Under the pieces are notes generated by a model, which searched no databases, had not been told where the DNA came from, and was given only the letters and a program-made list of their open reading frames with translations. From positions 154,447 to 218,446 of the forward strand of contig CM029627.1 in the NCBI GenBank assembly GCA_017311315.1: 64,000 bases of DNA, read 5' to 3'. The position numbers and the translations under genes are program-made. This document shows positions 44,949 to 56,014 of the stretch, piece by piece. This stretch comes from Dendrocalamus latiflorus. Taxonomy: Eukaryota; Streptophyta; Magnoliopsida; Poales; Poaceae. Positions within the stretch are counted from its first letter, which is position 1; each line of letters opens with the position of its first letter.

Positions 44949-45485
44949 GGCGTTAGGGGTAGACTGGACAAGTTGAACCTCCGAGGGCTACTACACGTGT
45001 GCCACTAATGGCGCCCTAGTGAAGCTTTCGTGGAGTGTTGCAATGGTGGGACAGTCATGGGTGAGGTGCTCCCCCGACCGTGGACCTCACACCATATCCT
45101 TGTTGTCGTCCCTCCTCTCAAGCTTGGCCTTTTCCACCGCAGTGGCCCCTCCATCCGCGTGCTTGCCCATCGGGGGCGACGTTGCCCTCTCCGCCCCCTT
45201 CGATATCAAGGACATATCTGGCGTGGGGCCCCTTCCGCTGCTTGGGGTCGGAGCTCTCTCTCGGAGCCTCGAGCGCAGGCTTGGCCTCAGAGGTGTCAGC
45301 CTCACGCCGTTGTGCATCTTCTTCAGTCTTGACGGCCTCCAAAGCGCAGTGTCCCAAGGACCACCTCCAAAGCGCCCTCTGTCTGCTGCGTCACGACGGC
45401 GAGGGTGCCATGCCCAACCGGGTTCCTAGTGCAGGTGTTGCTAGGGTTGTTGGGAAGGACCCGTTGCACGATAGCGGTGAGGGTG

Positions 45486-45636
45486 TCGGGGTCATTGGAG
45501 GTGACAGCGCGAGTGTCCGAGTCATTGAAGGTGGCGTCATGAGGCCGGGGTAGTTGGAGGTGACGTCACGGGTGCTGGGGTCGTTGAAGGTGACATCAAG
45601 GTATCGAGGTCATTGGAGGTGACGTCGCGGGTGCCG
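45486..45636. repeat. Tandem array, about 30-bp unit, five copies
   Basis: Units of the form tgYcggggtcattggaggtgacRtcgcggg. A period of about 30 bp would keep a ten-residue Thr/Pro-rich repeat in frame on the minus strand, in the gag/leader region of the gypsy element. Confidence 0.75.
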
Positions 45637-45916
45637 TAGAGGTTGCTATGGGGAGCCGTCATTGCGTCCTCCGCTCGCATTGCATCTCGCATTGCCGCCT
45701 GCGTGCCTGCTGATGAGTGATGTTTGCTGCCGGTTGTGCCGAAGCATCGCTGCCATGGTGGCAATGGTCCCTCGACCACCGGCCCCGCGTCCTTGCCTCT
45801 ATTGTTGCCGCAGCTGTGTTTCCTCTTCCGCTTAGTCATCGTTGTCGTCTTCTTTGGTGCCATTGTACCTTCAGCTTGTAGCTTCTATGCTGATCCCCAT
45901 GGACGGTGCCACCAAC

Positions 45917-46196
45917 TGTTGTGGTTACAGACTAAACAATAAATGAGAGGCTAAACAATAAATGAGAGGCTACGGAAAGGCCACTCAGGGCTACCCGAAG
46001 TCTTGCATACAGTAGAAGTGGGGATAAATAATAAATTAGTTGTTTGTTAGTTCTTTCTCCTTATGACCTTAGGATCGGATTTTAAAAATACCCTTACTAT
46101 GTCTCATAATGCTAAATATATAAATGTTGTTTTACATATCTGGTGGGCCTCTTGGGCAGCCGACCGAATAGGCATAGATGAGAGCCACCCCCAACA
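45917..46196 (-). repeat. Gypsy 5' LTR with a small internal duplication
   Basis: 280 bp. The word taaacaataaatgagaggct occurs twice in a row near 45932-45972, which the other LTR lacks. Just left of it, ccatggacggtgccaccaact is the complement of the primer-binding region. Confidence 0.9.
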
Positions 46197-46580
46197 GAAA
46201 CGTTGAAGAGCTGCGGAGTTGCGCAGATCGGAAGAAACACAACAAAAGAAGCCCGTCCATCTTAAAATGTAAAGAAAAATACAACTGCAGCGAGATGAAA
46301 CGAAATACGGATGGATGGATCCAAATCGAATGTGTTGCTAGGATTCGGTTCGATTCGTTCTATTGCGATCAAAATCGATTCCCCAAGGATACAAACGACA
46401 GGGAAGCTAGGAAATAAATGTTGGACGACGACAAGTACAAAGTCCGGTAAACCACGCACGCAGATACGCAATCCCCAGCAAAGAAAAGGATGGGAAGAAA
46501 TCTGTCGATCACACTGAAGCAAAAGATGAACCGGCAAAAATCCCCAGCAAAGAATGAAGTGGATCTCGGGATGAACTCAC

Positions 46581-46735
46581 CGGTGGAAAGGCAGCCCCGG
46601 ATTCCTTGCTTGCAGTTGCAGCAGCAGCCTAGTTGCAGTGGAGGGAGACGATGAAGATGCAGAGAACGTCGGTCGGAAGAGGAGAGGAGATGGAGTTGCA
46701 GTGGAGCAGCCCACAACTTGGAAGCAATCGAATCG
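46581..46735 (-). other. Proposed non-coding first exon of FAB1
   Basis: A strong donor (ACCG|GTGAGTTC) ends this stretch at 46581 on the minus strand. A TATA box lies about 30 bp before 46735. The exon itself is pyrimidine-rich (ctcctctcctcttcc), as grass leaders often are. Splicing to the acceptor at 32230 would remove a 14.35-kb intron. No transcript evidence is available here. Confidence 0.6.
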
Positions 46736-46762
46736 AATGAAGCAACACAAATTTGACCTCTG

Positions 46763-46865
46763 TTTATATAGAGCCCTAGTAACGCAAATAAAGCCACGTA
46801 TAAAGGCAATAATTCATTGTGCGCGCGCGAACGAACAAATGCATGATATATGCAGCCTACGTGGC
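46763..46865 (-). promoter_or_regulatory. TATA box and ACGTGGC motifs of FAB1
   Basis: TATATAAA on the minus strand (46770-46763). Upstream are two ACGTGGC cores of the G-box/ABRE class: one on the minus strand at 46799-46793 and one on the plus strand at 46859-46865. Paired ABRE-type motifs suggest possible bZIP or abscisic-acid control, which is inference. Confidence 0.55.
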
Positions 46866-46869
46866 ACAC

Positions 46870-47463
46870 CTTAGCTCTTTTCAAAAGTATTATAGTTTTC
46901 GGTTTTTTGCTGTGTCCTCTAGCTTTTGGTTGATCGCAAAAAAGATTGAGAAAGTAATATTTACGTTGAGAAATCGATCTGTTTAAAATGACTCATACGG
47001 TGATATCTACAAATGACTTATAGAAACTATTTTAAAAAGTTACTCTATTCAAAAATATTTTTTTTCAAACCATAAGTCAAAAAATATTTGGAATATGGCC
47101 TTAACCAAAAAGGCAAGAAATGGCACCAATTCAATTGCTTGTAAGCAAAGTGAAATTATTAAGTCCAACAAAATCACCTAGCTCAATTAATAGCAAAATG
47201 TACAGCACATTCTCCTAAGGATCAAGAAATTTATTATTAAGAGTATTGCATGCTCCTAAGTTTCAACATCAACATGGGTTTAATTCACCATTTCAGCCTT
47301 GGACCAATCTTCACGCCACACACAAAAAAGATTCCGTATGTCCCTCATCTCCTTCGATTCAATTGGACAATTGTCACTTAAAGTTACTAATTTGCTGGTG
47401 TTTGAAGGAATGAAACATCCATAGATTCCTCGATAAACTTAGTTAATACTACTACAAGGCTTC
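46870..47463. other. Intergenic, distal promoter of FAB1
   Basis: AT-rich, no element or gene recognised. Confidence 0.4.
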
Positions 47464-47466
47464 TTA

Positions 47467-47810
47467 GAGCAAGTTTAATAGTACAGATAGCTGCTACCTC
47501 CAATACATTTCCATGTCATCAAAAGATAATGATGCAGTCAACTCATACAATAAGCTGGCTATAAGTTGTCTCCACAAGAGCTCTCAATCATTTAATACAT
47601 ACATGGATATTGATAATTTAATACATGCATGGGTATAGCAATTAATTCTATGGGTATATGCATGGATAATGCATCTTTTCCTATGCTATAGCCTGACTCT
47701 TGCATGGGAGTCGACTTGGCTCTCTCTCTCCTTTTCTCTCCCCTCCACATAGGACTATGCTGACATAGATTCCCTTGTAGCTAGCACAGTCAGCCTTATT
47801 AAACTTGCTC
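47467..47810. mobile_element. Tourist-like MITE, 344 bp
   Basis: Perfect 14-bp terminal inverted repeats GAGCAAGTTTAATA / TATTAAACTTGCTC and a TTA target duplication on both sides (47464-47466, 47811-47813), the TWA preference of PIF/Harbinger elements. The interior has no coding sequence. Confidence 0.9.
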
Positions 47811-47961
47811 TTAGAATGAATGAATTGTACGCAAACCAATCATACAAAATGAAACGTGCTTAATTTTGGCAAGGAACCATCGATTATATATTGTCGGCAA
47901 CAATTAATGTCAACAGAGATTGGCAATTTGGGACATGTACCATTCCCTCCTGGAAACTAAT

Positions 47962-48149
<188 letters not shown>

Positions 48150-48869
48150 GAAGGCAAACCCATCAACATTCATTAATTAGAAAATGCATCAATTTGGAAA
48201 GAAATCAATCATAGATGGAAAGTCTCAATTATAGAGCCTGGACACTATGATGCCCCTATTATTTATACTATATATCACACACCTGTTTTCCGAAGAAAAT
48301 TATTGGCTTAATTATTCCTTGCATTAAACATATATATATGGATCAGAGGTTGATGATCATCGATCGAGGAAAAAGACAGGTCAAACTCGCATGATAACAA
48401 AATATAAATTCATCATGCTCGGATTCATTTGATGATCTCGAACCTCTCGAATCCACTCGATTAATTCGATCTGCATGCATGTATCCATCATCAGGGTTAA
48501 TTTTTATATTCTTTTTGTAATAAAAAGAGAGAGAAGTTAAGGAAGGGAAACCATGGATTGATCATTCAGTTTGCTTGCTATCATGATTCACGAACGTCTG
48601 GAATCAGCTAGAATCCAATCATCATCACCAAATCGACAAGTAGGATCGGTATACACATACATGTGTATATGCCTAGTCCAAAATTGCAGATAAGATTGCA
48701 GAAAAACAAATTAATGATAGGCCCGCAAGTTCACACGTACGGCTGAATGATCCTATCACGTGCAACGTACATATATAAACCTCTAGTCTGGAGATAAATA
48801 AAGTAATGAATAGAGGAGAAGATGCGTAGAATCGTGTATAGCAGTGAGAAGGGGTGAATAACTCTTTCA
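48150..48869. other. Intergenic, nothing recognised
   Basis: AT-rich, with several gatc-rich words near 48350-48500; no supported feature. Confidence 0.4.
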
Positions 48870-50140
48870 AAAGCTTTTTCAAGTATTGACAACAATACGT
48901 AGTGGAAACACAATCTCACAAGTTCACAAAGCTAAGAGTTAAAAACCACAAAGACTTTATCTCAAACCGGTATGACCGCTAGCTAGAACGACCACGTCGG
49001 TCTAACTGCACTAGTATGACCGTGTTGGTTGGATCACTCATTTCCTTGCAGTCTAACTGCTTGCCAAGGAACAGTGCAAACAACACTGCACATGATCCCA
49101 AAAAAATATCCAATTTTCAAGCCACTGATCCAAATGTTATGAAACTTAGCATAAACCCTCCCTAAGATATCAAAAACCTATTCTAATCATATATCGTAAA
49201 TATCGATGCAAAAGTTATGTCATTTATCCAAAATAAGAAGAATTGCATTAAAACCGGGTAAAACAAGAAAACATTTATCTTCCCTTGCTTGTAAGTTCTT
49301 GATGATCTAGGTGATTGTAGATAGGTTCTCACATATCATAACAAACTACATCACAGTAGGAACTCAAACCAAATCACTCACAAGAGTAAAACCCTAAAAT
49401 CACCTCTCCCTTAAGGAAAACCAGGCAAACTTAAAAACTTCCTCTAGAAGGCACCTAGATGGGTGGGATTTGATCTTCAAGAGAAATTTCCATCTCTTAC
49501 ACGTCCTTGGCACCAGGAAAGAATAAGAAGGGATAAATCCAAACAAGAAAACCAAACAAATCAAAAACGCAAGAAAAAATCCTTGCCACAACCCACTTGG
49601 CCAAACTTTGTATGTTTATTTCATTTGGAGAGAAATATTTTACATCCACTCCCTCAAGGTGGCGGAGCTATAAACTTAGAGCACACACACACACACACAA
49701 AAGACTCTAATGCAAGAAAACCCCGATCCTAGTCTCTCAAGTGTTCTAATTGTTCTCTCTCCTCAACACACAAGACTTATATAGTGGAGGCTTTCACCTC
49801 ACACTAAACCCTAAACAACCAGGCATTCCATAGTGAATCACACAACTTACAAATAGAGAAACCCGGTAACCCACATACAAACGGGTTTTACATTACACGC
49901 ACTTATATATATATTTTAAAGTGTGACTTACACAAGGCTCTACAAGCCTGTTAACACACTCCATCCTTAAAGAAGTGATCTAAACCACTTAGACTGACAC
50001 TGCGATTTTGCAAACTACCAATCCACCCGGTATCGGACAATTTCCTCAATTGTCATCCACCAGTCTTCGTGAAGATACGATACCCAATACCTCATCGCTA
50101 AGATCGTACACTTGCGCCAAGGTCATCACCACTTAAAACG

Positions 50141-50381
50141 AGAAATTTCGATATTTGACACTGAATACGTGCGCCTCTCAACTTTTAACCTCCAATTCGC
50201 ACGCCTTTGGAAATTTAACCCTGTCACTGCGAATTCTTTTGATTCAAGGGATTCTCTTCATTTTCGAGAATCCCTTGAATCAAAAGAATTCGCAGTGACA
50301 GGGTTAAATTTCCAAAGGCGTGCGAATTGGGGGTTAAAAGTTGAGAGGCGCACGTATTCAATGTCAAATATCGAAATTTCT
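50141..50381. mobile_element. Foldback element, 241 bp, near-perfect hairpin
   Basis: Two 116-bp arms (50141-50256 and 50266-50381) are inverted repeats with only two mismatches and a 9-base loop (50257-50265). The direct repeat cacttaaaacg flanks it (50130-50140, 50382-50392). An 11-bp flank with long terminal inverted repeats points to a Mutator-like foldback MITE (9-bp duplication plus chance matches). No coding capacity. RNA from this locus would be a 116-bp duplex. Confidence 0.93.
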
Positions 50382-50751
50382 CACTTAAAACGTACGAGTC
50401 TTATATCACAACACATTACACCACAATTTGTGATGCCCAATTACTTGCCGCCAATATCATATGCCTGCGTTGAGGACATCATCATTTGAAATGCATAAGT
50501 CTAATTGGCACACCACATACAAACACTGCCTCTTCATGACCATTGTCTTTCTCCCATGCTTCTCCGCTTGAGATGTTGCTCAACTCGGACTTACACAACG
50601 TGCGATGACCTCAGGATCCCTTCCATAGGCTCGGACTCACTGTTGATTGCAACAATCATCAAAGTACATGCATAACAAAGAACAAAAAATCGATCTAAGC
50701 AAAAATAATATGCATTTGACTCTCATCAATAAAACACACGCATAGATACAA

Positions 50752-51233
50752 CAATGGCGAATCTAGTATAGGAGCATGGGGGTACAACTGCACCCCCCAA
50801 ATGTTTTTTGTGTAAACATGCACTATTTGTTATAAAAGACATCATTGTTCAGCTGGTTGACACATAGCTAGCTGAAACAAAGCAGCAGGTGTTTGAACCT
50901 TGTGTGAAGAATTTACATTTTTCCCATCTCTTTAGCTTCATTCTCATTTTTATATGGCCAATATAAGTTCTCTTTGGCTATTTTCATAGAGAAATTTTCT
51001 CTATTTCTTCATTTTGTCATCCCTTTAGATTTATCCATATTTTTATGGCTAATTTAAGTTTTCTTGAGCTTCGTTCTATAGAGAATTTAAGTTCAATAGT
51101 AGTTTGACAAAATTTCAATATTAAACTTGAAAGTTTACCTCTAAGAAGAACCAACATGTAATAACAACATCCTTACGGTATTGTAGTACATCTTAAGTTC
51201 GCACCCCATCAAAAATTCCTGGCTCTGCCACTG
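50752..51233. mobile_element. Non-autonomous hAT element, 482 bp
   Basis: Begins CAATGGCGAATCTAG and ends with the complement of CAGTGGCAGAGCCAG. Flanks agatacaa (50744-50751) and agataccc (51234-51241) match at 6 of 8 positions. Same end type as the elements at 14269 and 56056. No transposase is visible. Confidence 0.8.
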
Positions 51234-51870
51234 AGATACCCCATGACTCACGCTTGAATTGAAACCCCATGACTAACAACTAGATGGACACTGACGTGAC
51301 TAACAACTCGAAACAAACTCAACTCAACACACACCACAGAGGTTGGTCAGACCACAACCGCCAAGCCGGTCAGACCACCAACACCACTCCAGTCAAACCG
51401 CCATACAATAGTTGGTCAAAATGCTCCACTTCGGTCATACTACATCTCCAATGCTAGTACTACTGCACCAGCTCTTAGACCAAAAACTCCAAACGACATT
51501 CTCTGAAAAATAGATACTGCCAACACAGAGCTGATACTACTGCTCGCTAGTCTACCCGCCAAGCAACGGCGTGTCAGACCGCCACACTAGGGCTTCGTTT
51601 GTTGGTTGTGAAGTCCGGCGCATGTGTTCTTGTGAATTAAAGATTTTTTGTTCTTGCATTGGCAACGGGGGATCACTACGATTCGAGATACTACACGTGA
51701 GTATCTTAATCCTACATCAAGAAGATCGGGCAACCCTGTATCATGTTTAGAGAAGGCTTGGAAAAGGAGGAAGAGACCAAACTAAGATAGCACAAGAAAA
51801 ACTAAGGTGACAACACTTGAAAGAGCGAAAGAAAACATTTATGAGTTTTGGAAATTTTTGGACTGTCACA

Positions 51871-52071
51871 AAAACCATAGGTTTTGAGTCTTTATGTGAC
51901 AAATACAGTGTCACTAAACATCTTTTTTCTTGTAGTGGCCCTATATGCCACGCTAAAAGACCAACTCGCCATGCGCCATGCTAGACAGTTAGGTTACCTA
52001 CATCATCTAAAATCACATGAAAATAGGCGGCAGAGGAGTTTCAAACAACTACGTACTAGCGGGAGTGAAAA
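51871..52071. other. Intergenic, nothing recognised
   Basis: A short stretch between two repeats without supported features. Confidence 0.4.
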
Positions 52072-52235
52072 TTGTAACACCCTATGACCCAAAGTTTGCT
52101 GAAAGCCTAGCCCCCACGTGGGATGGGCATGCATACATAGCACCCCACTTGACTTTTCCTTCCCGCTACACATGTGTGTCCACCCCCGCGTGGGAGCTAG
52201 GCTTTTAGCGGATTTTGGGCCACATGATGTTACAA
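52072..52235. mobile_element. Small foldback-type repeat, 164 bp
   Basis: The left arm TTGTAACACCCTATGACCCA, then gctgaaagcctagcccccacgtggg, is inverted with about 80 percent identity at the right arm (cccgcgtgggagctaggcttttagc, then gggccacatgatgttacaa). Ends resemble those of repeat A (TGTAAC..GTTACA). Target duplication is unclear. Confidence 0.65.
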
Positions 52236-52418
52236 AAGTGCCAAGAAAATTATAGGGGGGAATCAAACTCCGATGTACTTCTAGTGGGTTTTTTTTCCAG
52301 TTTTGTCATAAAGAACTGGTGGGATTGAAGGTTGACATGTCCTTTGCTCTCTTAGTTGTATAAGAAATAATACAACTATATTCTGTTCTTCTATAGATGG
52401 TGGGGTTGTATAATAATT

Positions 52419-53160
52419 GTTGGGGGATTGGCCCCTTGGGTCCACCATACACGGGCCAGACGTACGGGTAAGTAAATAATAGACCTAGTTAGGACATAGC
52501 AAGAAAAAATCGTGTATAGCTCTAATAGTAAATCTCTTAAAGAGGTATTTGTGTAAAGATATGTTCTATAAGTATAAATATGACCTTTATAACACCCTGG
52601 GAAGGGAGATAGAAATTAGGAAAGAAATTGTAAGACTATCAAATATCACCATGTCTATTCTACTCATCGCCCCACACTCAAATTTTAGGCTTTGATCATC
52701 TCTTATGCTTTTCGAACCTCCGTTATCTATTGTTTAATAAATCGTAGTCTATTTTCGATGGCATGGACGCGTAGTTGGGTGAGCAATTCCGCTATATATA
52801 GTGGTAACGAATACGAGATATATTACATGCGGATCGGTCTGTTTTCGATGCGACCGGCGCGGTACAATTAATCGGAGATATATCGAGGCCCTTTTCTTTT
52901 GTAGGGAAAGAGATGTATATATCGAACTCCGATAAGATAGATCTCGCGTGTCTGGATGCATTTTGTGACTTCGCCGACCGACCGGGCGCTAGAAAGACGG
53001 CAGAGTGTGGTTTTTTTTTGCCGCGTCTTATGACTTATGTCTGCAGCTTGTGATTTTAGGCTTTAGCGTAAGTATTTGTGTGAACAAACTGAATACCAAT
53101 AAGCTGTTTAGAAAGCATACATAAAAAAAGGAGAATTCGAACGTTTTTTGTGGTTTAGAA
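52419..53160 (+). repeat. Probable solo gypsy LTR and flank
   Basis: Starts TGTTGGGGGATTGG, with a TATA-like aagtataaatatg at 52568-52580 and a stretch matching the R/U5 style of grass gypsy LTRs (caccatgtctattctactcatcgcc). The end is uncertain, about 52760. The rest to 53160 shows nothing. Confidence 0.45.
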
Positions 53161-53165
53161 CATTT

Positions 53166-53171
<6 letters not shown>

Positions 53172-53233
<62 letters not shown>
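53172..53233. repeat. (TA)31 microsatellite
   Basis: 62 bp of TA dinucleotide. Confidence 0.97.
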
Positions 53234-53235
<2 letters not shown>

Positions 53236-53489
53236 AGAAAAATCTGAGTAATCTGAGTCATAAAAACACTCGAATGCTGATGAGGACCTCCCAATATTAT
53301 TTGCCGCCTCCACTGACGGCAGAGAGCCGCGTAGAAATGGCCCAAGAGAGAGAGAGAGAGGGGGGGAGAAAAGACTTTGCGGATTTTTAAATGATTTTTC
53401 AGGAATTTTAGATAAAGAAAGTAGTATTTCCGGGGCAAGAAAAACATAATAAACAACTTGAGAGATTTTGTGAAAACTTTTCATGCATT

Positions 53490-54119
53490 TGGAAACTTTT
53501 GGGCCTCAGTGTCTCACATTCTGGTCTTTAGAGAACGTCCTTTTCAGTTTGTCTCATTTAAGAGTATCTATTAGCTCATACCCACCGGGTGCTCCTCGGC
53601 GCGTGGCTGCCGTGAAGCCCCGCAACATCCAGGGGGCGTTTTGCCGTAGAGCCCCGGCCACCCTCGGGGGCTTCCTTCTCTCACGCCTGGGCTTCCCACC
53701 GGAGTTCCAAAGTGGCCGACGCCCAGACGAGGCCCAAGACAGCGTGGATCTGCCCAGCGACTTTCTGCATCTCCTATCTTCCTGGGCAACCCTGGGGCGA
53801 TCCAGGGTGGAGCGGTGCGGCGGCGCCCCTAGGGTGGCCTGGGGTGAAGCGTGGCGGAGGGCGAACCCAAGGTGAGGCTGGGGCAGCGCACAAGGAGGGT
53901 GAACCCAAGGTGAGGCCGAGGCGGCGTGCGGAGGGCAGACCTGAGGTGAGGACAGGGGCGGTCCACGCAGAGGGCGAACCCCAGGGAGAGGCGGGGTGCT
54001 CGAGGCCACCCACCCCCGGAGGGAGTCCGGGACATCCCGAACTCACCCGGCAACCTTTCGTGCCTCCATCTTCCTAAACAACATGCCTTCTCCCTCAAGT
54101 CCCTACGGACGGCACCAAG
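53490..54119 (-). repeat. Gypsy leader region next to the 54.1-kb LTR
   Basis: GC-rich sequence on the inner side of the LTR at 54120. The complement of ggacggcaccaa (54107-54118) is the primer-binding region, similar to that of the large gypsy element. Internal words ggcgaacccMaggtgagg repeat at roughly 45-bp spacing (53865-54000). Open frames on both strands here are driven by GC content. No gag domain is recognised. Confidence 0.6.
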
Positions 54120-54821
54120 TGTTGTAGGTACAAGTCCGGACAGTAAACTTAAAAGCACTCCCGGTCAGATGTAAAGACCGCCGAGGGTGCGTAGGGACCT
54201 AAGGAGAGGCACACAATTATCAAGTATATTTCATATAAAAGTCTAGGGTTACAAAATAGTCTCCTCCCTCCCATTACAAGAGGTCCTATTTATAGGAGGA
54301 GAGCGGAAGGCAAGTGCAGTTATAACTTTGCCCTTAGGATTTAACCTACTTCTAGGGGTATTCCTGTCATTTGCTCCGCGCGGGCCTCGCTGCGTCCGGG
54401 ACCCTCGGGTCGATCCGGGGTCGGTCCCGTACCCTCCTGGGCTCGGGCTCACGTACCCCGCCCGGGGTTAGCCCTGGACCCTCCTGGGATCGGCCTCGCG
54501 TGCTCCACCCGAGGTCGGCCTCGGGCGTCTCTGGGACCAGTCTTGCACACCTCACCTGGGATCATCCCCGGGCACCTTCGGGGTCAGCCCCGGGCGCCTT
54601 TGGGGCCGGTCATGTGCACCTCGCCCAAGGTCGGCCCCAGACGTCTTCAGGGCCGGTCGTGCGTACCTCGGTCGAGGTTGGCCCCGGACCCTCCTAGGAT
54701 CGGTCTTGCGTACCTCGCCCAGGGTTGACTTGAGGACTTGGCTTGAGATAGGTCCTCCAATGGGTATAGTCACTCTAAGGTGATCGTGGGCCCAAGATAG
54801 TAGGGGACCCTTCCCCCAACA
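54120..54821 (-). repeat. Gypsy 5' LTR, 702 bp, with internal 47-bp tandem repeats
   Basis: Begins TGTTGTAGGTACAAG and ends CCCCCAACA. 54400-54735 consists of about seven units with a 47-bp period (gggMYcggtcttgcgtacctcgcccgaggtYggccccggaccctcct type), one of them a 22-bp partial. No partner LTR is seen, so the element is truncated. Confidence 0.75.
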
Positions 54822-56014
54822 ATTTTGTTCTTGCCATTCTTAATGTACACTGTGTTGGTTCTGCCATCGAAAGAACATGTCTCTCATTTTTGCCATTGAA
54901 TGTTTGTGTTACATCTCGTTTTTTGCCACTTCCGTCAATCAAATATATGGTCAAGTTAATGGAGTAGGCAGAATACAATTATGCCCCTGTGGTATCTTCT
55001 TCTTCCTTGTTCACCATCCATGGCAGTGCAAGCTCTTGCCTGCGTGACCTCCTTCCCTTCTTTACCCTCCAGCTTCCCCATTGGATCGTTGCCATCGCAG
55101 CTGTTGTCACATCTACTTTCCAAATTGATCCTTTTCCCACCTTCCTAACATCCTTGATATCCCAAAGAGTCCCTTAACCCTCTCTTTCTTCACCAGAGCA
55201 GCACCGCCAGTGAACCACACTATGGCTGTGTCTTTGCCACTCTGCTGCTCGAGTCGATCCATTGCTTTGAGCCATCTCTGGTGGCAAGATCCATGTCATC
55301 CCCTCGGCCTCCTAAGACTCACCACCACCTCTTCTAAGCTGCATTCTCACCAGATAATGCCATCGACGATCGCCTCCACTGGGCCATGGAGGTCACAATC
55401 TGTAAGTGTCTAGGCCCCTAATTCGATGTTTAGTGTTTTGGTTATCAATGACTCCTAATTTTCAAGACTCACTTTATTTCAAGTATTGATAATGTTAGTA
55501 GGTTTTGATGATGGAGATGGTTGTTTGTGACTTTCATGGATCCCCATATTGGAAATGATGGCAAGGCATGATATTCATGAAGATTAAGGACTTGTGATAA
55601 TAAATGATCCAAGACGTAGGGTTTGGATCATTTTAGATGTTAGGTTCTTTTTTGCATACTATTGAGGGTTCAAGGCTAGTAGCTTGAGCATGGTTAGATT
55701 CAGTAGCTAGTTGTGGTGCACACTTGGTCTACCTAGCTCAGTTCTAGTCAGAGTTCCAAGGATCAAGGTTTGGTTGAGATGATCTCGAAGTTTGGATCAA
55801 ATTTGAACTAAGTAAAAAATTGCATGGAGGTGGATAATCAAGCCTAAGCGTACCATTAGACTGTACCATTGGTACAGAGAGGGATTTCACTATGTTCCTT
55901 GAAATTTCATCAGAGACAGATTATTCGTGTCACCCGTACCATTAAGCATAACATTGGATCAGAAGGCTTATAAACAATTGACAATTCTCTATTGTGTTGG
56001 AATTAAAAACACTT
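54822..56014. other. Possible MULE interior and repeat sequence
   Basis: 54822-54985 resembles the inverted form of 57240-57391 (attttgtt..tgcca and ttttgccacttccgtca words), so the span 54822-57391 may be one element with degenerate long terminal repeats. 54990-55400 is a C/T-rich stretch that could be captured gene sequence, but I recognise no protein. 55412-56014 begins gtctaggcccctaattcg and resembles the insert at 40607. Confidence 0.35.

Larger units (their letters stand above)
37355..46196 (-). mobile_element. Gypsy LTR retrotransposon, Tat-like lineage, old copy
   Basis: 8,842 bp with LTRs at 37355-37626 and 45917-46196 (TG..CA ends) that differ at many sites and by indels. Flanks are gaaat (37350-37354) and gaaac (46197-46201), a decayed 5-bp duplication. 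Reading leftward from the 5' LTR: leader and a shortened gag region, protease, reverse transcriptase, an archaeal-type RNase H and integrase, followed by 3.4 kb of non-pol sequence with tandem arrays and a reading frame on the opposite strand. The latter layout is that of the Tat group (Grande, RIRE2, Cinful). It lies in the FAB1 5'-UTR intron, same orientation as the gene. Confidence 0.92.
48870..51870 (-). repeat. Degraded LTR-retrotransposon sequence
   Basis: Reads as LTR and leader of minus orientation: a TATA-like gacttatatagtgg at 49776-49789, repeated words such as ggtcagaccacc and gtcggtcta (48990-49060, 51340-51480), and no protein domain. It hosts a foldback element (50141-50381) and a hAT element (50752-51233). 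Borders are not defined. Confidence 0.45.

Noticed and set aside
45019..45553. Plus-strand frames of 100-157 codons
   Set aside because: They are antisense to the gypsy leader and gag region, GC-driven, and lack the features of the genuine antisense frame at 38.2-39.1 kb.
32230..46735. FYVE domain exon hidden upstream of FAB1
   Set aside because: I looked for the paired CxxC and RRHHCR-type motif in the intron remnants and first exon and saw none; the first ATG is preceded by an in-frame stop.
53164..53484. 106-142-codon minus-strand frames ending in Ile-Tyr repeats
   Set aside because: They run through the (TA)31 tract and have no recognisable domain.
53483..54158. Overlapping frames of 109-151 codons on both strands
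   Set aside because: High GC and repeated units make stops rare; no gag or other domain could be recognised.
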